This document shows, piece after piece, positions 55,397 through 64,000 of a stretch of 64,000 bases of DNA. A program made the position numbers and the translations under genes. Each line of letters begins with the position of its first letter. The first letter of the stretch is position 1. The notes under the pieces were generated by a model. It did no database searches and was not told where the DNA came from. It was given only the letters and a program-made list of their open reading frames with translations. The stretch covers positions 6,112,501-6,176,500 of the forward strand of contig CM042560.1 of NCBI GenBank assembly GCA_023630585.1, written 5' to 3'. This DNA comes from Cranoglanis bouderius (lineage: Eukaryota; Chordata; Actinopteri; Siluriformes; Cranoglanididae).

Positions 55397-57170
55397 TTCG
55401 GTGCTAATGCTAAATGCACTATGACAAACTGAAACCTTGGCTGCAGATTAACTTGACGAACTGTCGATCTGGATCAAGGATCTGGATTACTTCTTACCTT
55501 GGCTTGGCCCCCTGATATTCGTCTGACTGATTTTTCTTTTCGATCTTGGCTGTAAATTGGACTCCTGGAGGTCTTCACAGTCAGACTTTTGCCTTTTGAT
55601 TAGTTTGACCGCTAGTCGAATTTGAAATTCACTGTATAACAACCCAGAGTGGAAGTTTGGTAAATTATGTATCTGACAAATTATATGCATTGAGGCCATT
55701 TCTATGGCCCAATGCAGTGTTCCACAGTATGGTCCTATCGCACCTAAACCAAGCACTGAAGAACAATAAAAAACAGCTTGATAAATATTAACCTTGTTCC
55801 CAATGTCAAAAGTACAGTTATTTATAAAGCAGTCATAAATATTCAGCTAACTAGGGAACATTAAATCATCGGAAAGCAGCACTGTACATTATACATCTAT
55901 ATTCATTCAAACGTATACATTTGTAGAGGGTAGATAAATTTTTTAATTTAGATGTTTAGTTTAGATGTGTAAAAGGTAACTGATATAAACTTGAGGAATC
56001 ACATATGGACAGTTTCACTTCCTGCTGATTTACTGGTATTGGCGTATTCACTTTAGGAACTCTCAGGTGCTTGGAAAAAGCATTTAAAATTGAGAACTGA
56101 GCATTCTGGAATTATTTCTATTTCTCGATTTCTAACCTTGATTCGGAGAAGTCTAGAATATGTGCAGTATGATGGTATGATTGATTGGAAACTTCTAGAA
56201 CTCCTCCATTTCTATTCTTGATTCTGCGAATACTAGAATTGCAAGTTGATGGAATGTTCTACAAATCTTCCATTTCTATTCTAGTTCTGAGAATTCCAGA
56301 ATGTGTGCAGTTAATGGAAGGCTAGAACTCCTCCATTTCTATTTTTGATTCTGAGAATTCTAGAATCTGTGCAGTTGATGGAACATTCTAGAACTCCTCC
56401 ATTTCTATTTTTGATTCTGAGAATTCTAGAATCTGTGCAGTTGATGGAACATTCTAGAACTGCCCAATTTCTATTTTTGATTCTGAGAATTCTAGAATGT
56501 GTGATTGACGTAACATTTTACAACTCCATTTCTATTCTTGCCGCTCACATTTACAGAACATTGTAGAAATATAACATTCATTTTTGTTTTGGGGGAATTC
56601 TAGAATGCGTGTGTTTGAGCATTCTAGAGCTCCTTTTCTATATCTTGACTCTAAGACTTCTAGAATGTTTGCATTTGAATGAACATTCTAGAATTACTCC
56701 ATTTCTATTCTTGATTCTGCAAAAAAAAATGATTTAGAATGTGTGCTGTTGTTGAAACATCCCGGAACTCCTCATTTTCTAGTCTTGATTCTGAGAAGTT
56801 TTGAATGTGTGCCTTTGATGGAAGGTTCTAGAACTCCTTCATTGCTATTTTCGACTCAGAGAATTTTAGAAAGTGTGCAGTTGATGGAGAAATTCGAAAT
56901 CCTCGATTTCTATTCTTGTGTCTGAGAATACTAGAATGTGTGCTGTTGTCAGAACATTCCAGAACACTGTAGAGTTGTAGAACGATTCAGGCTGGACAAG
57001 AGTACAGTAAATCCCGTTTCCTTTTAAGGACAGGCCAGTATGAACCTCGAGTGGCGTCATGGCAGTATCCGTCAGCTTCAGAGGAAATTGCAGCCTGCTA
57101 CCGGCTGGCGTTACGTATTGCGCTGGTGTAGCTTTACTGCGTCCGCAGTCTCGCACCACACGTTCCATCA

Positions 57171-57211
<41 letters not shown>

Positions 57212-60091
57212 ACCATTGTTTAGCTCCTGACACCGGGCACTCTGATACAGGACATGACCTTCCATGTGCTGCAGTGAGACACTAGCCTTTCATGGAATTG
57301 TTTTTTTTGTGTGTGTATTTATTCATCCAGGGCTTCGTAAATTGTTATTAAATTTTTCTGTGCCTGTCATGCCTTGAGAATTGGTACAGGCTTTATCTAG
57401 AGAATGCGAACACTACCCCAAAATGTTAGCTAGGTATTTGTGAGCCAACTGAAAAGAAAAGGGAAACGATTTTGGATTTGTGTTGATCAACAGGTCAATC
57501 AATAATAAAAGCGCAGGGTAGAATTACATAATATAGCCTACTCATATATACTTTATTACTATGTACAGTATAATATGAACATGGAGCGGACTGCAGACAT
57601 GTACTTACAGGAAAAGTTCATTTTTCTCCGTAGTTTAATTCAAAACGTGGAACTTTCATATATTCTAGATTCGTTACACATAAAGTGAAATATTTCAAGC
57701 ATTTTTTTTTTGTTTTTTGAGATACTGGATTTTTCTAGTATCTCATTTTCCATGAGCTGTAAGCTGTAATCATCAAGATTAAAACAAAACAAAAAAAAGG
57801 CTTGAAATATTTCACTTTATGTGTAATAAATCTAGAATATATGAAAGTTCCACTTTTTGAATTAAATTAGAGAAAAAAATGAACTTTTCCACGATATTCA
57901 AATTTTTTTAAGTTGCACCTGTATGTTAATTTTGTAAAGTAATTTTTTATGTCAGCATGGAGCTGTTCCATCTGCCAACACACACTAGGGTTTTTGTGGT
58001 AAAACTCTGGTTTTAAACCAGCATTGGCTGATTGTTAAGTTTGAATTGGATATTTTCTCCATACTATTACTTTTTGTACGTATTCTTCTTGTGTTCATGT
58101 CTGATACAGTTCTCAGCATAATGTGGAACAGTGTGGGCATCGTATAAGCCTGCTAGATCGCAGAATTCAGGTTGTGTGAAGAGTGTGGGCTTTCTCAGTG
58201 GAAACAAGTTGGATTCTCTCCCACAGCAGAGACAAATGATTTCATTGTTTCTCCACTAGTGTTGAATTTCTGCATCGCTTAAATCTCATAAATGTACCAA
58301 CCCAAACTTCTCTTGTATGCTGAGCACTTTGCCAAAGTTACCCACAGCATTATATATTCCATCCACACACAGCCGTGTGATTTATCCTTACTGTTTGAGA
58401 ACTTTTGAAAGATCACGTCTCGTGTTTCTAACGCCGATCGTCTTTTCTTCCATGTTTTGTTGTTCTCTAGAGACTTTGACTCCCTCTCCAAAGAAAATGT
58501 CTACGAGAACAACCGGCTGGTGAGTATCACCTTCAGCTAGTCATTTTGTTACCTTGGTTGTAAATTATCTGAAAATTAGAGGGTTTGCCACACACTGACA
58601 TTTTAGCTGAGCTCGGGGGTTTAGGCGCTTGTGGTTAATGGCTCACACTTTCTGATGTTCCACTGGTCTCAGCTTGGCTGGAGCTCTAAAATGGTCAGCA
58701 ATATTTTAGCAAAATAATGCAAGTTTAATCCTATTTGGAAATTGAAGAGACATGAAAGGAGACAGATCTGACAGATCGGAATCAACCAAACAACAATTTT
58801 ATAATACAAGTTGTGTTTGTGGGCAAAAAAAAAAAAAATGGGCGATATGACAATCTAATACTAAAATTGTGATTTAATTCATATCATGATAGACTGTTCT
58901 CAGTATTGGGAGTATCATCAGGTATCAGCTTTTATAAATTCACTGTGACTCATTGTAATAAGTAATTGATCGAAAATCTATTTTTGTACCCATTCATCCA
59001 CCCATCTGAATCATCCTACGCCTTGTTAAATGTTACAAATTTTTCCAAATATTTGATCGGCACTTTGTTAGTATTGAGGTGCCAGTGTTTTGTTTAAATA
59101 AACATACCAAATGAAATAATGTATTTCATGAAAGTCAGTGGTGACAGTTGCCTACTGAGTTGCCGGGAAACTTTGAATATACATAAAACGAATAGACCAG
59201 ACACATCATCTTCTTGTCCCAGACACGTGGGCTTGTGATTTGTCCACACATGTTTTGTAAAGGTAACTTCAAGCAGCCTATCACAGTATGATACTTTTGT
59301 CATATCAGACACCAGGTATTCACCAGCTGACAGAAAATCAGGCTCAGATTTGTCTGTTGGTACTGCTGTTTAAATAACATTTAGCCTCAAGTTACCACTA
59401 AACCTGCTCACCAGCTGACACAGCAGTTGGAGCCTGCCATTATCAGAGCTCAAGGGCTCACCTGTCTTATCGGCTCTCTGGAAAACATTTTTACCTTTGC
59501 AGATAAACATCCTTTTGTCCCAGTGTGAAATGTGCAGAGCATTCTAAAGTCCAAATGAAGTCAACAATGCTGTAGAGTTAAAACTAAAAATAAATGAAAA
59601 CCCTGTGCTAGCATTGCTCAATGACGATACTAATTAAATTAAACTATATTAATTATATTAATGGCCACAATATGTGAAAAATATTGCTGAGATTTGGGAT
59701 AACAGAGTATAGGTGTATAGTATATGTGTATATATTATATATAAATATGCATGTGCATATATGTGTTTTTCTGTACCTACATACTAGTACACCGAATCCT
59801 CTTTTCTGTATTCTCTTTCTCTCTGACATTCCTCTCGTTGTCCCAGGCGTTTGAGGTGGCAGAGTCAGAGCTGGGTATTCCGGCCCTGTTGGATGCAGAT
59901 GATATGGTGTCTATGAAAGTGCCTGACCGTCTCAGCATCATCACCTACGTCTCACAGTACTACAACTACTTCACCAACAAATCTCAAGGTGAGTGGACAC
60001 CAATGTACAGAGCGCACACACACACACACACACACACACATGCGCGCGCACACACACACATGCGCGCACACACACATGTGCACATGCACAC

Positions 60092-60149
<58 letters not shown>

Positions 60150-61615
60150 CTCAATGTGAGGCCAGGTGAAGGTTAACGTTTTCTTGCCTGAGGGATTTTG
60201 AATCACAGTTCGAGTTATATTCCTTTCACAAAAATTTCTTTGAAAGAGTAAAACACTGTTGAAAGAAATTTAGACTATTTTTAAAAAATAAATTAAGTGA
60301 GGAGGGTAACAATGCAGGTAAAACTATTTAGAATGATGATGTCATTGTATAAACCTGTTAAAAATGGACTTTAATGCTGATATGCATCATTATTTCCAAT
60401 CTCTTATTTATACCCATATATACAGTAATGTCTACAGTGGGGGGAAAAAGTATTTGATCCCCTGCTGATTTTGTACGGTCATTGTTTTTTGGGTCATTGT
60501 CATGTTGGAATACCCATCCACGACCCATTTTCAATGCCCTGGCTGAGGGAAGGAGGTTCTCACCCAAGATTTGACGGTACATGGCCCCGTTCATCATCCC
60601 TTTGATGCAGTGCAGTTGTCCTGTCCCCTTAGCAGAAAAACACCCCCAAAGCATAATGTTTCCACCTCCATGTTTGACGGTGGGGATGGTGTTATGACTT
60701 GGGGTCATAGGCAGCATTCCTCCTCCTCCAAACACGGCGAGTTGAGTTGATGCCTAAGAGCTCGATTTTGGTCTCATCTGACCACAACACTTTCACCTAG
60801 TTCTCCTCTGAATCATTCAGGCAAACTTCAGACGGGCCTGTACATGTGCTTTCTTGAGCAGGGGGACCTTGCGGGCGCTGCAGGATTTCAGTCCTTCATG
60901 GCGTAGTGTGTTACCAATTGTTTTCTTGGGACTATGGTCTTGAGATCATTAACAAGATCCTCCCGTGTAGTTCTGGGCTGATTCCTCACCGTTCTCATGA
61001 TCATTGAAACTCCACAAGGTGAGATCTTGCATGGAGCCCCAGACCGAGGGAGACTGACAGTTTCTTCCATTTGCGAATAATCGCACCAACTGTTGTCACC
61101 TTCTCACCAAGCTGCTTGGTGATGGTCTTGTAGCCCATTCCAGCCTTGTGTAGGTCTACAGTCTTGTCCCTGACATCCTTGGACAGCTCTTTGTTCTTGG
61201 CCATGGTGGAGAGTTTGGAATCTGATTGATTGATTGCTTCTGTGGACAGGTGTCTTTTTACAGGTAACAAACTGAGATTAGGAGCACTCCCTTTAAGAGT
61301 GTTCTCCTAATCTCAGCTCATTACCTGTATAAAAGACACCTGGGAGCCAGAAATCTTGCTGATTGATAGGGGATCAAATACTTATTTCCCTCATTAAAAT
61401 GCAAATCAATTTATAACTTTTTTGAAATGCGTTTTTCTGGATTTTTTTGTTGTTATTCTGTCTCTCACTGTTAAAATATACCTACCATTAACATTATAGA
61501 CTGATCATTTCTTTGTCAGTGGGCAAACGTACAAAATCAGCTGGGGATCAAATACTTTTCCCCCCACTGTATGTATGTATGTATGTATGTATGTATGTAT
61601 CTATCTATCTATCTA

Positions 61616-61669
<54 letters not shown>

Positions 61670-61670
61670 T

Positions 61671-61709
<39 letters not shown>

Positions 61710-62536
61710 ACCCCTTTTTAACTGTTGTTCTATTAAACATACAATCATATTCAGTTTTTTTTAAGTCGCTCAAGAAAAAAAAACACACTAATTTAATAAA
61801 AACATGCTGTGTAAGTAACCAGTATGTCCATCATGTAGACCACAGTAACATGACAAGCTGCTTTTTTTTTGTCCTGATAACATTAAGAGGACAAAAAAAG
61901 AGGTTAGTGAGAGAACTGCTTATAGCTTCTATAACGTAACGTTACTCGTTTCATGGACGTTCCACAGCATTAAGTTAAGACTAGACTTTATTCATCCAGG
62001 TGAGAAATTTACTATAAATAGCCAACAGTTACTCTATGTAGTTACAGAAACTGTAACTATAAATGGATAAAAAGTTAAATACAAAATTGTACAGAATAAT
62101 AAAACACTTCAGCGTGTGGTGTTAGGGGGAAAAAAAATCTTCACACCACCGTGTTGTTAATTAAAGATGACATTTAGAGGTTAGTGAAAGCCATTGTGTT
62201 TAGATGGAAGAGTAGAGAAGAATAAAAATGTTGTCTTTCAAGTGACTGATACTGATCATTAACAAGATAAAAAGATTTTGGTTTGAGAACTGATGATACT
62301 TTTTTTTTTTTACACATGGAGCCATTTTAATTTCTTTTCTGGCACATGTAGTGGAATGAGCTTAGGGATACTTTTTTTTTTATTTTTTAACTGTGTTCAA
62401 ATTAAGCAAAAAACCCCCTGTTTTTCTCTTTACAGCTAATCCTCCCTGTATGAAGAGACCAGGTAGTTCAGGTCATATTGAACCAGCAGTAAAGAAACCA
62501 CCCACACCCCTAGAAGACAAAACCGCAACATCTGAG
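49925..62536 (+). CDS. micall1: MICAL-like protein 1, N-terminal part (exons 1-4, continues beyond the window)
   Basis: MICAL-L1 is a Rab8/Rab13/Rab35 and Arf6 effector that organises tubular recycling endosomes. Exons: 49925-50067, 58471-58519, 59847-59988, 62436-62536. They give 145 codons with phase kept at each junction. Residues about 4-110 are a calponin-homology domain: LQEWCRVQCEGYNDVDV, SFRDGLAFCAIIHKHRPDL, DFDSLSKENVYENNRLAFEV, LGIPALLDADDMVSMKVPDR, ITYVSQYYNYF. Exon 4 starts the linker (ANPPCMKRPGSSGHIEPAVK). DFDSLSKENVYENNRLAFEV is nearer to MICALL1 than MICALL2, and the gga1/ddx17 neighbourhood agrees. The LIM, NPF and C-terminal coiled-coil parts lie outside. ATG 49925 gives the expected short N-terminus before the CH domain. 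Which teleost paralogue (a or b) cannot be told. Confidence 0.92.
50774..50932 (+). mobile_element. V-type SINE, 5'-truncated
   Basis: Begins at AAGGTTGTGAGTTCAACTCC, just before the B box, so the A box is missing. Core AGCTGCCACTGCTGGGCCCC, tail GTCGCTCTGGATAAGGGG and GCCGTAAATGTAAATGTAAG. Confidence 0.85.
50946..51358 (-). mobile_element. Non-autonomous DNA element family X, copy B
   Basis: Reverse orientation of copies A and C: it ends at 51358 with AAAATCCTGGAGGGACTG and starts at 50946 with CAGTCCATACAAGATTTCG. Contains an intact TGACGTCA at 51216-51223. It starts 14 bp after the SINE. Confidence 0.72.
53662..54065 (+). mobile_element. Non-autonomous DNA element family X, copy C
   Basis: CCCCTCCAGGATTTTGTGAT to AATCCTGTACGGACTGA. 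Retains AAGACACGTCATGTGACATC (the CRE-like site is mutated here) and AAAGGCCGTGCAAAACACAA. Confidence 0.72.
55349..55394. repeat. (GT)n(GA)n microsatellite
   Basis: About 9 GT units followed by about 14 GA units in micall1 intron 1. Confidence 0.9.
56090..56975 (+). repeat. 66-bp minisatellite, about 13 degenerate units
   Basis: The unit contains CTCCTCCATTTCTATTTTTG, ATTCTGAGAATTCTAGAATG and TGTGCAGTTGATGGAACATT. Spacing measured at GAATTC: 56355, 56421 and 56487, i.e. 66 bp. The central units are nearly identical; outer ones diverge and carry small indels. Confidence 0.88.
57177..57208. repeat. (CA)n microsatellite
   Basis: About 15 CA units in micall1 intron 1. Confidence 0.9.
57610..57890. 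mobile_element. Foldback MITE with about 90-bp inverted arms
   Basis: The left arm 57610-57700 (GAAAAGTTCATTTTTCTCCG to GTGAAATATTTCAAGC) is the near reverse complement of 57800-57890 (GCTTGAAATATTTCACTTTA to ATGAACTTTTCC). The 99-bp spacer contains a second short hairpin, GAGATACTGG...CTAGTATCTC. No coding capacity. Confidence 0.8.
60014..60147. repeat. (CA)n microsatellite with CG interruptions
   Basis: About 130 bp of CA units broken by TGCGCG and TGTGCA; begins 26 bp after the micall1 exon 3 end. Confidence 0.95.
60435..61569 (-). mobile_element. Tc1/mariner transposon with both termini (micall1 intron 3)
   Basis: Outer ends CAGTGGGGGGAAAAAGTATT and AATACTTTTCCCCCCACTG, flanked by TA (60433-60434, 61570-61571). 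1135 bp. Minus-strand transposase begins at 61204 (MAKNKELSKDVRDKTVDLHK). It is frameshifted after IRKWKK as in the copy at 1197, continues to HGGGNIMLWGCFSAKGTGQL and ends at VFQHDNDPKN. It then jumps directly into the terminal repeat, so the C-terminus and the inner part of that repeat are deleted. Confidence 0.9.
60470..61204 (-). pseudogene. Tc1-type transposase pseudogene
   Basis: Readable in at least three frames; both the HTH part and the WSDE-containing core are visible, but a frameshift near 61070, a second one near 60900 and the C-terminal deletion at about 60478 make it non-functional. Confidence 0.82.
61570..61704. repeat. (GTAT)n/(CTAT)n/(AT)n compound microsatellite
   Basis: Begins exactly at the TA duplication on the right side of the Tc1 element. 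Confidence 0.93.
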
Positions 62537-64000
62537 GTAGGAAATGGCAATATAATATTAGTCATATACGACTCCCTCTGTTTCTACAATTCTAACAGCC
62601 TTTTGCATGCCTGCTTACAGAAAAGGCTTCTAAATTCAACAGAATGGTCAAAAGTACCGAGTTGTTATTATGCTCTAAGAGCTTAAGCTTTTTGAAACAT
62701 GTCCCAGATGCAGTGAGAGACAGACAGAGCCCAAATCTGGCCCAAGTCCATGTCCTCAATCAAGACTAATGCATCCTGAAAGCCTACGCAAAATCATTGC
62801 GCATTAATGAGTCCGGCCTCTCGTGGTGTGGGAAACAGCAGACGAGCAGAGCAGTGCTTTTTCTGCACCGTTAAAACATTTGGTTAAGGGGAAATGGATC
62901 AAAAACTGTTTAGCATGCTGCATGGAAATGTGAGAGCATTTTGAGTTTCAATCAAAGGATTTGAAGATTTCTAAATGTGCCTCAGATGTCTCTGAGATAA
63001 TCTGCATTCAGCTTTGTGTTAGAAGACGAGTCTCGTTAGTATTTCAATGTTTTCCAGACACGTTAAGCCTCGTCTTCTGTCACTGTAGACTCCTTGTTTG
63101 GAGTAAACCCATAAATTGGTTTAGTCTTTGTTTGGAAATCTGTCCAGAACCACAGGGCCTCAAGTCAGCCCATGTTTCTGCTTTACTGCAGCATCAAGAA
63201 ACACCTGAGGCAGTCCTGTAGATCAAACAATGTGGTAAAAGTCACCCAAAAGTAGTTTTCAAGACCATAAAACATTATACTTAAGTTCCAAAAGTGTCAC
63301 TTGTATTTGTACCCTTTTCAAGAAATCCAGATCTATGAATATGGAAATTAGAAATAAGGCTGAGCAATATGATGATTCAATACAAAATTCATCAATGACC
63401 AATTTACTTGAGAGGTGGAGCATGTGATTCTTATTTCCTGTGTGATGAGTGTTTTGACAGTGTCTATTATTTTGGTTACACCCTCGTAAACCGGTGTTGC
63501 CTAGCCTCCAATCTAATAGGCTCTTATCTTTCAGAGCCAAGTCACACTAGCCTGTGGGGTTTAGTACTAATTATGATTCTCCACCGAGATATTCAGCTCC
63601 CTCTGTTTCTTTAAAGAAAGCTGTAAATCTACGGTAGTGACCGGTTTCATACTGTGACCAGCCTGTGCACTCAAATTAGTAAACATGTTATATAAAGTGT
63701 AGTTTCCTGATCATTGGTCTGTTTTGCAGTATTGTTTAGAAGAGAACATCCTCTCTCTGCCCTCTTCCATGTTCCTGCTGCTATTCTCGGCCTTCTTCAA
63801 ACGAAACTTTGTTTTTCTCCCTCTTTCTTATCCTTTTCCTCCTCTTCTTAATTGTCTTTGACCTCACTGCCCCCGTGTGACCCTTTTCTTAGGTAGTAAA
63901 ACGGCTAGGGTTTATGACCTTTAGACTTTAAGCATTAAGCCCTTAATCCAACTCTTTATCTTTCAAATTAATGTTAATACAGTTTTATTGATAGATTTTA
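62537..64000 (+). other. micall1 intron 4, start
   Basis: After the exon 4 donor GAG|GTAGGAAAT no further exon is recognised up to the window end. No clear transposon termini; a pyrimidine-rich stretch lies at 63740-63890. Confidence 0.5.

Larger units (their letters stand above)
50068..58470 (+). other. micall1 intron 1, 8.4 kb, repeat-rich
   Basis: Holds SINE copy 3, element X copies B and C, two related degenerate elements with GGAGACTCCTTCC (about 51585 and 52868), a (CT)n tract (53303-53336), a (GT)n(GA)n tract (55349-55394), a 66-bp minisatellite and a foldback element. No additional exon is recognised. Confidence 0.6.

Overview
The window is vertebrate nuclear DNA, almost certainly from a teleost fish. 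Genes are split into short exons with GT-AG introns. The spacers are full of Tc1/mariner relics, V-type tRNA-derived SINEs, a Rex1-like LINE and long microsatellites. The SINE type and the Tc1 family with a 'CAGTGGGGGG' end are ones I associate with catfishes (Siluriformes); that placement is an inference from memory.

Four genes could be rebuilt exon by exon with reading phase conserved across every junction. (1) ntan1, the N-terminal asparagine amidohydrolase, minus strand, 3821 down to the left edge: five exons, 3' end outside the window. (2) ddx17, a DEAD-box RNA helicase, plus strand, 9272-20574: 13 coding exons, 665 codons plus stop, complete. (3) gga1, a trans-Golgi clathrin adaptor, minus strand, 45349-24143: 17 coding exons, 652 codons plus stop, complete, tail-to-tail with ddx17. 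(4) micall1, plus strand from 49925: first four coding exons (145 codons, CH domain), continuing beyond the right edge. Two phase-compatible plus-strand exons at 5927-6103 and 6196-6450 look like the 3' end of a fifth gene I cannot name. ddx17, gga1 and micall1 are neighbours on human 22q13.1, whereas human NTAN1 lies on 16p13.11, so the left part marks a different gene order in this fish.

Layout: 1-3821 ntan1 with Tc1 relics in intron 2; 3822-9271 intergenic with SINE, Penelope, mariner and LINE fragments and the unnamed exons; 9272-21280 ddx17 and its 3'UTR; about 21855-45349 gga1 with at least five DNA-transposon insertions and an antisense Rex1-like LINE in its introns; 45350-49924 gga1 promoter, repeat-rich spacer and micall1 upstream region; 49925-64000 micall1 5' part with an 8.4-kb intron 1 that holds a 66-bp minisatellite and a foldback element.

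Functionally, gga1 and micall1 both act in endosome/Golgi membrane traffic, ddx17 acts in RNA processing and transcription, and ntan1 acts in the N-degron pathway. They are linked by position, not as a pathway. The most interesting signal is a 71-nt exon-like segment inside ddx17 intron 11 (17249-17319) with strong splice sites and an in-frame stop, a candidate poison exon.
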